Origin: Rhodopseudomonas sp.
GTDB taxonomy: Bacteria > Pseudomonadota > Alphaproteobacteria > Rhizobiales > Xanthobacteraceae
Assembly: GCF_013377015.1 (NCBI RefSeq)
Contig: NZ_JACABA010000001.1
Span: 1,671,817-1,735,816 of the forward strand
Direction: 5' to 3'
Length of the DNA: 64,000 bases
Within the stretch, counting starts at the first letter, position 1, and every line of letters begins with the position of its first letter. The notes beneath the pieces were generated by a model, which was not told the origin of the DNA, searched no databases, and saw only the letters and a list, made by a program, of their open reading frames with translations. The position numbers and the translations under genes were made by a program. Positions 1 through 7,043 of this stretch are shown here, piece by piece.

Positions 1-475
1 AATAGCCGCCGCCCTTTTGAATCCAGCGCAGGCCGCCGGTGGTGTTGGCAGCTTTGTTGGTCTTCCAGCTTTCCGCGCAGGTGTGCAGCCGGGCCCTGGC
101 CGCAGGCTCTTTGGCGAATTTCGCATCCACCGCGGTCGGGAACGTCGCGGGGCCGGCCGACGGTGGGGCCGCCACCGGCTTAGCGACGGATTTGGCGGCG
201 GATTTATCCGGCTTGGCCTCGGATTTGGTTTCAGCCGTCTTCGGCGCCGAGGCATCCGAAGCGGCAGGCGCCGCCGCAGCGTCGGACCCGCATTGCGCCT
301 TGCGGAAGTCGTTCCAGCTCTGGCCGCCAAGCGTGCCGGCGGTCTTGGCGGCCTGATATTTCGCACTGCACTCCTGCGCCGTCAGCGCGCTAGCCGACGA
401 CGACGCGCCGAACGACAGCAATCCTGCGGCCAACAAAGTTGTCGCGACGAGGGATGGGTGATTTCGGATCTTCAT
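1..475 (-). CDS. Secreted small-repeat protein of unknown function (3' end cut by window edge)
   Basis: The gene reads leftward from an ATG at 475 and is still open at base 1, so only the first 158 codons are visible. The N-terminus (MKIRNHPSLVATTLLAAG...) is a typical Sec signal peptide ending near ASA. The mature part has two related blocks, one with ECSAKYQAAKTAGTLGG and one with TCAESWKTNKAANTTGG. They are separated by an Ala/Lys/Pro-rich linker, so this looks like an internal duplication with one Cys-containing unit per copy. The signal peptide implies a periplasmic location. Small secreted proteins of this kind are, as I recall, common in Bradyrhizobium and Rhodopseudomonas, but I know no function. 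It is transcribed away from the PsiF-like gene at 654. Confidence 0.75.
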   Translation of the reverse strand, partial: MKIRNHPSLVATTLLAAGLLSFGASSSASALTAQECSAKYQAAKTAGTLGGQSWNDFRKAQCGSDAAAAPAASDASAPKTAETKSEAKPDKSAAKSVAKPVAAPPSAGPATFPTAVDAKFAKEPAARARLHTCAESWKTNKAANTTGGLRWIQKGGGY

Positions 476-653
476 TGCGGCTCTCCCTGAACCCCTGAGA
501 ACGGAAGGGCCTCCATCCTAGCGAATCGCAAAGCCGAGACAATGCAATCCGCGGTTGCTTTCGTCGAAAAGATGTGGCGGACGTGCGGTATTCACCGGCG
601 GTTAAGTATCCAGCCGCGAGGGTGGTGATCCCACCAACGACAAGGTCATTTCC

Positions 654-908
654 ATGAACATTTTGTCCCGCTGCGCCGTTGTTTCCGCCGTCGCATCGCT
701 GCTGTTGACCGGCTCGGCCTTCGCCCAGGCCACCACGCCGGCGCCGAAGCCCGCCCCTTCGGCGATGGCGCCGGCCGAGAAGAAGGCCGAGAAGCCGCAC
801 ACCGCGATATCGCTGGACTGTTCGAAGCAGGCCGATGCCCAGGGTCTGCACGGCAAGAAACGCAAGGCGTTCCGCAAGACCTGCATGAAGGACGCCAAGC
901 CGAATTGA
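654..908 (+). CDS. PsiF repeat-containing protein
   Basis: This 84-residue secreted protein has a signal peptide (residues 1 to about 24, ending SAFAQA), an Ala/Pro/Lys-rich linker, and one C-terminal PsiF-type repeat. The repeat shows the family pattern DCSKQADAQGLHG followed by KRKAFRKTCMK. PsiF was first noted as a phosphate-starvation-inducible protein in enterics; its biochemical role is unknown. The family normally carries two repeats, so this is a short one-repeat version. It is divergent from the gene at 475 and is followed by a strong hairpin at 921-951, so it is probably monocistronic. Confidence 0.8.
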   Translation: MNILSRCAVVSAVASLLLTGSAFAQATTPAPKPAPSAMAPAEKKAEKPHTAISLDCSKQADAQGLHGKKRKAFRKTCMKDAKPN

Positions 909-920
909 ACCTCGCCAACC

Positions 921-951
921 GCGCCAGTGCCGGACATCCCGGCGCTGGCGC
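921..951 (+). terminator. GC-rich hairpin after the PsiF-like gene
   Basis: A 13-bp arm (921-933) pairs with 939-951 around the 5-base loop ACATC, with a single T-G wobble. It begins 13 bp after the stop codon of the PsiF-like gene. No T-run follows, so it is not a textbook intrinsic terminator. It could stop transcription Rho-dependently or stabilise the 3' end of the mRNA. Confidence 0.5.
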
Positions 952-1018
952 CGCTGGGCGCATGGCCGCGCGCGCGGTGCGCATTTGTCGCACGCGACGG
1001 TATTTGCCATAACGGCGC

Positions 1019-2092
1019 GTGACCGAGAAAAACAAGCCTGCCGGCATTCAATCCAAAATCCTGAGCTTCATCGAGACCGCGCTGATCGGCATCGGCGGCG
1101 GCGCGCTGTTCTATTGGGCGCAATTGCCGGGCGGGTTGATCACCGGTGCGATGGTCGCGGTGGCCGCGGCTGGGCTCGCCGGACGCAAGATGGGCCTGCC
1201 GCAGCCGGTGGCGCATGTCATCCTGATGACGCTCGGGCTGTCGCTGGGCTCGATGGTCTCGCCGGAGATGATCCACAATCTCAGCGCCTATCCGGTGACG
1301 ATCGCGCTGCTGGCAATCGCCACGGTTTGCTCCACCTTCGGCAGCAGCCATTATCTGCAATGGGTCCATGGTTGGGACCGCACCTCGGCGCTATTGGCCG
1401 GCAGCCCCGGCGCGCTGTCGCAAATCATCATGCTGGCGACCGAGCGCAAGGCCGACGTGCCGGGCATCGCGGTGGTGCAGATCATGCGGGTGATCATCCT
1501 GACCGGCGCGGTGCCGATGTTGCTGGCGGCCTCCGGCATGACGGGCCACGGCCCGCTGCCGTCGCGCGGAGCGGTGGCCTCGCCGCTGGTGCTGGCCGAA
1601 CTGGCCGCGGTCGCGGTGGCGGCGGCGTTGCTGCTGCGCTGGCTGAATTTTCCCGCCGCCTGGATGTTCGGGGCGATGCTCGGCTCCTCGGTGCTGCATG
1701 GCGCCGGGCTGGTCGAGGGCACGCTGCCGCAATGGGCCTATGTGGGGGCGCTGATCGGGATCGGCACCTTGATCGGCTCGCGGTTCGGCGCGATCAAGCT
1801 GCGCACCATCGCCAGCCACATCGGCGCGGCGCTGGGGTCGTTCGCGGTGGCGATCGCGATCTCCTCGGTATTCGTCGCCGCGATCGCGCTGACCACCGCG
1901 GTGAAATTCAGCGACGTGGTGGTGGCGTTCGCGCCCGGCGCGATGGACGCGATGCTGGCGCTGGCGCTGACCCTGCACATCGATCCGGTGTTCGTCGGCG
2001 CGCACCATCTGTCGCGCTTCATCTTCGTCTCGATCGTCACCCCGGGGATCGTCCACCTGTTCGGCAAGGCGCGGGACGATCTCGACGATTAG
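1019..2092 (+). CDS. AbrB-family (AbrB duplication) integral membrane protein
   Basis: This 357-residue hydrophobic protein has about ten membrane segments and belongs to the family named after E. coli AbrB (PF05145), sometimes mis-described as ammonia monooxygenase. Typical elements are the duplicated glycine-rich segments around LPGGLITGAMVAVAAAG and LLAGSPGALSQIIMLA near the first half, and the related FPAAWMFGAMLGSS and FAPGAMDAMLALAL in the second half. The start chosen is GTG at 1019, the first start available in the frame, with no clear ribosome site. Its stop overlaps the stop of the convergent dsbB gene by about 3 bp. Transport function is inferred only from topology. Confidence 0.8.
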   Translation: MTEKNKPAGIQSKILSFIETALIGIGGGALFYWAQLPGGLITGAMVAVAAAGLAGRKMGLPQPVAHVILMTLGLSLGSMVSPEMIHNLSAYPVTIALLAIATVCSTFGSSHYLQWVHGWDRTSALLAGSPGALSQIIMLATERKADVPGIAVVQIMRVIILTGAVPMLLAASGMTGHGPLPSRGAVASPLVLAELAAVAVAAALLLRWLNFPAAWMFGAMLGSSVLHGAGLVEGTLPQWAYVGALIGIGTLIGSRFGAIKLRTIASHIGAALGSFAVAIAISSVFVAAIALTTAVKFSDVVVAFAPGAMDAMLALALTLHIDPVFVGAHHLSRFIFVSIVTPGIVHLFGKARDDLDD

Positions 2093-2640
2093 TGCGAGGT
2101 CCTGCGCAGGCCCCAGCCGGCGATCGCCGCCATCAACAGCGAAATCAGCACGTTGTAGCCCGCCAGCGACAGCCCGAGAAAGCGCCACTGCACCTCGTCG
2201 CAACGCACCACCTTGACCGAATCGAGCTGCGCCAGCAGGCCGCCGGCCTTGCCGAGGCCAGTCTTGCCGAGATCGACGATCGGACCGCTGCACTCGGTCG
2301 GCCCCGCCCAAAACCCCCATTCGACACCTGCATGATAGGCGCCCAGTCCGGCGTTGCCGAGCGCGGCCAGCGTCAGGATCGCCAGGCCTGCCAGCAGTAC
2401 GGCACGCGGAGCTCCCCAGTTCGCCGCCAGCGCGATCAGAAAGCCGAGCGGAAACAGCAGGTAATAAGCATAGCGCTGCTCCAGACAGAGCGGGCAGGGC
2501 ACCAGCCCCTGCACCAGCTGGAAATACCAGGCACCGGCCAGCGTCGCCGCGGCGATGCTGGCGACGGTCAGCCCGGCCATTTGCGTCGGGCGCAATGAGG
2601 CGGCCGTGGCGCTTGATTTCAAGGTGATGTCGGCAGTCAC
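2089..2640 (-). CDS. dsbB: Disulfide bond formation protein DsbB
   Basis: DsbB is an inner-membrane quinone-dependent oxidase that reoxidises the periplasmic thiol oxidase DsbA. This 183-residue protein has four membrane segments and the first redox pair in CPLC (Cys49, Cys52), just before the conserved LEQR. The second periplasmic loop supplies Cys117 and Cys147, so all four catalytic cysteines are present. The start is GTG at 2640, with GGAG placed 8 bases upstream. It is convergent with, and overlaps the tail of, the AbrB-family gene. No dsbA lies nearby, which is usual. Confidence 0.9.
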   Translation of the reverse strand: MTADITLKSSATAASLRPTQMAGLTVASIAAATLAGAWYFQLVQGLVPCPLCLEQRYAYYLLFPLGFLIALAANWGAPRAVLLAGLAILTLAALGNAGLGAYHAGVEWGFWAGPTECSGPIVDLGKTGLGKAGGLLAQLDSVKVVRCDEVQWRFLGLSLAGYNVLISLLMAAIAGWGLRRTSH

Positions 2641-2731
2641 GGCGATCTCCGGTTGGGATTGCGTCCTATCCCGCGACCATGGCGCTGTCGAGACGCCGGT
2701 CGATCACACCGAGGTGTAGGGCCGGCGCGGG

Positions 2732-2759
2732 TTGACCGGTGATCCCCGGCCGCTATATT
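2732..2759 (+). promoter_or_regulatory. Sigma70-type promoter of tRNA-Leu
   Basis: TTGACC at 2732-2737 and TATATT at 2754-2759 are separated by 16 bp. Transcription would begin near 2766, about 33 bases before the mature tRNA 5' end. Both hexamers are close to consensus, and the position fits a strong stable-RNA promoter. Confidence 0.75.
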
Positions 2760-2798
2760 CCGCCGGCTTCGCACCCCGACGTTCGGCGGCGGCGAAAA

Positions 2799-2883
2799 GC
2801 CCCTGTGGCGGAATTGGTAGACGCGCTCGACTCAAAATCGAGTTCCGCAAGGAGTGCTGGTTCGATTCCGGCCAGGGGCACCA
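2799..2883 (+). tRNA. tRNA-Leu (anticodon CAA)
   Basis: An 85-base class II tRNA. The acceptor stem GCCCCTG (2799-2805) pairs with CAGGGGC (2873-2879), followed by discriminator A and an encoded CCA (2881-2883). The anticodon stem CTCGA/TCGAG encloses the loop CTCAAAA, giving anticodon CAA, which reads UUG. A variable arm and a T-loop (GGTTCGATTCC) follow. It is the only tRNA gene I find in the window. No integrase or attachment-site duplication is seen beside it. Confidence 0.95.
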
Positions 2884-3053
2884 GAAGCTCAGCGCGATCC
2901 CGACAACGCTCAGATCTCCGCCTTGCGCTGGCTCAACACCCGGCCGCGCGGCTTCGCCGATGGTTGCATGGGCCAATTCAAGCCAACCGATTACAGCTGC
3001 AAGATCAACCGGTTTGGCCCGGAACGGCCGGATCGCCAGCAGAGAGACCCACG

Positions 3054-4613
3054 ATGTCGACCCCCTCCCGCGTTCTCGCTCCGCATCTCCGCTCCAAGAT
3101 CATGTCGGCCGCCGAGGCCGCAGCGCTGATCCCGTCCGGCGTCCATGTCGGCATGAGCGGTTTCACCGGCTCCGGCTATCCGAAACTGCTGCCGGTGGCG
3201 CTGGCCGAACGCATCAACGCGCACCACGCCCGCGGCGAGAAATTCAAGGTCGGAGTGTGGACCGGCGCCTCCACGGCGCCCGAACTCGACGGCGCGCTGG
3301 CCAAGGTGGACGGGATCGAGATGCGGCTGCCGTATCAGTCCGACCCGACCTGCCGCGAACGCATCAACGCCGGCAAGATGGAATACATCGACATCCATCT
3401 GTCGCATGTCGCCCAGGACGTCTGGTTCGGCTTTCTCGGCAAACTCGATATCGCGATCGTCGAGGTCGCCGGCATCCGCGAGGATGGCACCCTGATCCCG
3501 TCATCCTCGATCGGCAACAACAAGACCTGGCTCGACCTCGCCGACAAGGTGATCCTGGAGGTGAATTCCTGGCAGGACCTGCGATTCGAAGGCATGCACG
3601 ACATCTATTACGGCACCCAATTGCCGCCGCATCGCAAGCCGATCCAGATTCTCGCGACGCCGGACCGCATCGGCGAGAAGTATTTTCGCTGCGATCCGAA
3701 CAAGATCGTCGCCATTGTCGAGACCAATCTGCCGGATCGCAATTCGGCGTTTTCCCCGCCCGACGAGATCTCCAACGCGATCGCCGGCCATATTCTCGAA
3801 TTCCTCCAACACGAGGTGAAAATCGGGCGGCTGCCGGCCAGCCTGCTGCCGCTACAATCCGGCGTCGGCAACGTCGCCAATGCGGTGATGGCGGGACTGG
3901 AGACCGGCCCGTTCGAGAACATGACCGCCTACACCGAAGTGCTGCAGGACGGCATGCTGCGGCTGATCCGCCAGGGCAAGCTGACTTACGCCTCGGCGAC
4001 GGCGCTGTCGCTGAGCCCGGCGGCCCATGCCGAGTTCATCCGCGACATCGAGTTCTACCGCGAGCGCATCGTGTTCCGGCCGCAGGAAATCTCCAACCAT
4101 CCGGAGGTGATCCGGCGGCTCGGCGTGATCGCGATGAACGGGCTGATCGAGGCCGACATCTACGGCAACGTCAATTCCACCCACATCATGGGCACCAGCA
4201 TCATGAACGGGATCGGGGGCTCCGGCGATTTCGCCCGCAACGCCTATTTGTCGTTCTTCATGACGCCGTCGGTGGCGAAGGGCGGCGCGATCTCCTGCAT
4301 CGTGCCGATGGCCTCACATGTCGACCATACCGAACACGACGTCCAGGTCATCGTCACCGAACAAGGCCTCGCCGATCTGCGCGGGCTGTCACCGAAGGCG
4401 CGGGCCAAGGTCATCATCGAGAACTGCGCGCATCCGACCTTCAAGCCGGCGCTGCAGGAATATTTCGACCGCGCGCTGCAAGTGTCGCCGGGTCTGCATA
4501 CGCCGCACATCATCGAGGAGGCGCTGACCTTCCTGCCGAACTGGATGGCCCACAAGGCCGCGCGCGAGGCCTGGCGCGAAGACTCGGTGGTGCAGGCCGA
4601 CGCCTGGCGGTGA
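3054..4613 (+). CDS. Succinate/propionate-type CoA transferase (acetyl-CoA hydrolase/transferase family)
   Basis: This 519-residue enzyme belongs to the Cat1/AarC/ScpC family, which moves CoA between acyl groups such as succinyl-CoA and acetate or propionate. The N-terminal half begins MSTPSRVLAPHLRSK and contains the glycine-rich GVHVGMSGFTGSGYPK. The C-terminal domain has the nucleotide-site segment LPLQSGVGNVANAV. Shortly after comes TEVLQDG, whose Glu is the expected covalent active-site residue. YGNVNSTHIMGTSIMNG and the late GAISCIVPMASHVDHTEHD are typical of the succinate CoA transferase subgroup. The start at 3054 gives the normal length; upstream codons in frame run through the tRNA gene and are not coding. 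The exact acyl pair cannot be told from sequence. Confidence 0.88.
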   Translation: MSTPSRVLAPHLRSKIMSAAEAAALIPSGVHVGMSGFTGSGYPKLLPVALAERINAHHARGEKFKVGVWTGASTAPELDGALAKVDGIEMRLPYQSDPTCRERINAGKMEYIDIHLSHVAQDVWFGFLGKLDIAIVEVAGIREDGTLIPSSSIGNNKTWLDLADKVILEVNSWQDLRFEGMHDIYYGTQLPPHRKPIQILATPDRIGEKYFRCDPNKIVAIVETNLPDRNSAFSPPDEISNAIAGHILEFLQHEVKIGRLPASLLPLQSGVGNVANAVMAGLETGPFENMTAYTEVLQDGMLRLIRQGKLTYASATALSLSPAAHAEFIRDIEFYRERIVFRPQEISNHPEVIRRLGVIAMNGLIEADIYGNVNSTHIMGTSIMNGIGGSGDFARNAYLSFFMTPSVAKGGAISCIVPMASHVDHTEHDVQVIVTEQGLADLRGLSPKARAKVIIENCAHPTFKPALQEYFDRALQVSPGLHTPHIIEEALTFLPNWMAHKAAREAWREDSVVQADAWR

Positions 4614-4628
4614 CGGCGCGCCGCTGAC

Positions 4629-5612
4629 TTACGGCACCAGCACCGCGGCGCCGAGCAATTCGCCGCGGCGCAGTCTGGCGATTACCTCGTTGGCCTCGGT
4701 GAGCGGAAACGCGGTGGTCTGGGTGCGAATCCCGGCCGCGGCGGCGACCTTCAGGAAATCCACGCCATCCTGCCGGGTGAGGTTGGCGACCGAGACCAGT
4801 TGCCGCTCGCCCCACAGGATGTCGTAAGGGAACGACGGGATGTCGCTCATGTGGATGCCGGCGCAGACCACGCGGCCGCCCTTGCGTACCGCGCGCAGCG
4901 CAGCCGGCACCAGTTCGCCCGCGGCGGCATAGATGATCGCGGCGTCCAGCAGCGCATCCGGCATCCGATCCGACGGACCGGCCCATACCGCACCGAGGCT
5001 GCGGGCGAAATTCTGCGCGGCGCTGTCGCCTTCTCGAGTGAAGGCGTAGACCGAGCGACCCTGCCAGCGCGCCACCTGCGCCACGATATGCCCGGCCGCG
5101 CCGAAGCCATAAATGCCGAGCCGTTCGGCGTCGCCGGCCATCACCAGCGAGCGCCAGCCGATCAGCCCGGCGCACAGCAGCGGCGCCACCGCAACATCGT
5201 CGCCAAGTTCGCCAAGCTGAAAGGCAAAGCGCGCGTCCGCAATGGTGTGGCTGGCGAAGCCGCCGTCCCGGGTGTAGCCGGTGAAGGTCGGGTGGTCGCA
5301 GAGGTTCTCCGTGCCGCCCTGGCAATAGCGGCAAACCCCGCAGGTCGCGCCGAGCCACGGGATGCCGACGCGGTCGCCGATCCGGTGGGTGGCGACGTCG
5401 GCGCCGAGCGCGTCGACGCGGCCGACGATCTCGTGGCCGGGAATGATCGGATATTTGATATCGGGCAACTCGGCGTCGAGCACATGCAGGTCGGTGCGGC
5501 ACACCCCGCAGGCGCTGACCTTGATGCGGATCTGTTTTGCACCGGGGATCGGATCGTCGCGCTCGCGCAGTCGCAGCGGCGTGCCGGGCGCCTCGAGCAC
5601 CATCGCTCGCAT
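4629..5612 (-). CDS. Zinc-dependent alcohol dehydrogenase
   Basis: A medium-chain NAD(P)-dependent dehydrogenase of 327 residues. The catalytic zinc site is visible as ACGVCRTDLH and PGHEIVG, and the structural zinc site as CGVCRYCQGGTENLC. The Rossmann segment is LGIYGFGAAGHIVAQVA; that GFGAAGH form is typical of the adh_fam_2 subfamily. Two adjacent ATGs occur at 5615 and 5612; the second is better spaced (7 bases) from GGAG. It lies upstream and on the same strand as nothing obviously metabolic; the acyltransferase gene at 5692 is 79 bp upstream and may share its transcript. The physiological alcohol is unknown. Confidence 0.85.
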   Translation of the reverse strand: MRAMVLEAPGTPLRLRERDDPIPGAKQIRIKVSACGVCRTDLHVLDAELPDIKYPIIPGHEIVGRVDALGADVATHRIGDRVGIPWLGATCGVCRYCQGGTENLCDHPTFTGYTRDGGFASHTIADARFAFQLGELGDDVAVAPLLCAGLIGWRSLVMAGDAERLGIYGFGAAGHIVAQVARWQGRSVYAFTREGDSAAQNFARSLGAVWAGPSDRMPDALLDAAIIYAAAGELVPAALRAVRKGGRVVCAGIHMSDIPSFPYDILWGERQLVSVANLTRQDGVDFLKVAAAAGIRTQTTAFPLTEANEVIARLRRGELLGAAVLVP

Positions 5613-5691
5613 CATGATTCTCCAAAGCTGAACGCAGCGGAAGAACATAGCATGTCGGCCGGACGGCGCGGCAGGCAAGACGCAGCGGAGA

Positions 5692-6750
5692 TTACTCCGC
5701 CGCCTGCAACGAGCGGCGCAGCTGTTTCGGCGCGATCCAGAACGCAGCGGGGCGCTCGAACAGGAAATTTGCGCCCGAACGCAGCGCCAGCCGCCAGATC
5801 GCCAGCGCGCCGGTGACGCCGACCGCGGTGACGATCAGCGAGATGGTGCCGATGTCGAGCAAGCCGGCGGCGAATTTCAGCAACGCCACCCGCGCGATCA
5901 CCATCGGCAGGAAGAAGGCGAGATAGATCACGATCGAATGCTCGCCGCAGAACCGCAGCCCGTTCAGCCATTGTGCGCGCGCCAGCAGCGTGCCGGTGAC
6001 GACGATGGCGCAAGCGCCGGCGATGCCGAGCGCGAGCGAGATCAGCGGCCATTCGCTGAGGTCGGCGGACACCAGCCCGGCATTGAGCACGGCCCACAGC
6101 GCGAGCCCCGCCAACGCCAGCGCCGGCTGCGCCCGGGCGCGATCGGACAGCGCGAACACCTGCGCGGCGAACAGATAGCCGGAATAGAAATAGACGAAGC
6201 GCGCAGCGAATTCGTCGATCACGGTTGAGCCGGTTGAGAGATGCGTCATCTCCAGCGCCGCGGCGACGGCCCAGATCGCCAGCGGCGGCAGCCGCCGCGT
6301 CGCCTTGGTGACAACGAAGAAGATCGGCAGCAGATAGATGAACCACAGCGTGCCGAACGGTTCGATGAAGGCTTGCAGATACAGCAACCCGACATGCGCC
6401 CAGCCCTGTTCGGCAGCGAAGCTCGGCGCCTTGAAGCCGAACTGGATCGTCACCCACAGCAAGTAGAAATAGGCGAAGTGCACCACCTTGCGGTCGAGAT
6501 AAGTCCGCCAGTCGCGGTCGATCACGACGGCCAGGAACAGCCCCGAAAGCAGGAAGAAATCCGGCATCCGGAACGGCTTGGCGAACGCCACCACGAGATG
6601 CATGAAGCCGATCTGGCCGGCGGCGGCCTCGACGCCCAGCACCGAATGCATCATCACCACCATGACGATGCAGATGCCCTTGGCATAATCCACCCAGTCG
6701 ATCCGCGGCGCTGGCGCGGGGCCTGCGGCGGATATGCCGTTTGCGGTCAT
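5692..6750 (-). CDS. Acyltransferase-3 family membrane protein
   Basis: This polytopic protein of about 352 residues belongs to the acyltransferase-3 family (PF01757; OpgC/NodX/OafA relatives), which O-acylates sugars or glycans at the inner membrane. The start of the domain is DWVDYAKGICIVMVVMMHS, containing the family His. It is followed by FRMPDFFLLSGLFLA and then about ten membrane helices ending near residue 345. Two ATGs (6753 and 6750) follow AAAAGGGA; the second has the better spacing. No signal for the acceptor molecule is visible in the neighbourhood. Confidence 0.82.
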   Translation of the reverse strand: MTANGISAAGPAPAPRIDWVDYAKGICIVMVVMMHSVLGVEAAAGQIGFMHLVVAFAKPFRMPDFFLLSGLFLAVVIDRDWRTYLDRKVVHFAYFYLLWVTIQFGFKAPSFAAEQGWAHVGLLYLQAFIEPFGTLWFIYLLPIFFVVTKATRRLPPLAIWAVAAALEMTHLSTGSTVIDEFAARFVYFYSGYLFAAQVFALSDRARAQPALALAGLALWAVLNAGLVSADLSEWPLISLALGIAGACAIVVTGTLLARAQWLNGLRFCGEHSIVIYLAFFLPMVIARVALLKFAAGLLDIGTISLIVTAVGVTGALAIWRLALRSGANFLFERPAAFWIAPKQLRRSLQAAE

Positions 6751-6919
6751 CATTATCCCTTTTCGGCGCGGCTTCGGCGCAGTATCGGGCGAAACAGTTG
6801 CGTACTTGTTTCCGCGATCGAGGAATGTGCCGGTCTCATCGTTCACATCGGCGAGATCACAAGTTGGTTAAGGCGCGTTTATGTTTTCTGTTCACGCTGA
6901 TGCGGCCCAGGATTCCTCC

Positions 6920-7034
6920 GTCGTCACCGGGTTTGACCCGCCTGCGGGGCCGAAGCCCCTTCGGCGCGACGAAGGCCCGGTGACCCGTCCTTCTTTCAAG
7001 AATGATGGATACGCGGGTCAAGCCCGCGTATGAC
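6920..7034. repeat. Composite palindromic intergenic repeat
   Basis: Two hairpin units stand side by side. The first has terminal arms GTCACCGGG (6923-6931) and CCCGGTGAC (6976-6984). The second is ATACGCGGG (7009-7017), loop TCAAG, CCCGCGTAT (7023-7031). The second unit matches the common alphaproteobacterial pattern ATGGAT..CGGGTCAAGCCCG..ATGAC, also seen at 52507 and 62434. It ends close to the start of hrpB and supplies in-frame ATG codons there. Confidence 0.75.
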
Positions 7035-7043
7035 GGCGTGCGA

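Noticed and set aside
2799..2883. tRNA-Leu as an integration site for a genomic island
   Set aside because: No integrase nearby, no repeat of the tRNA 3' end seen downstream, and neighbours have ordinary composition.
2739..3053. N-terminal extension of the CoA transferase frame back to 2739
   Set aside because: It runs through the tRNA-Leu gene and lacks family similarity; the normal N-terminus starts at 3054.
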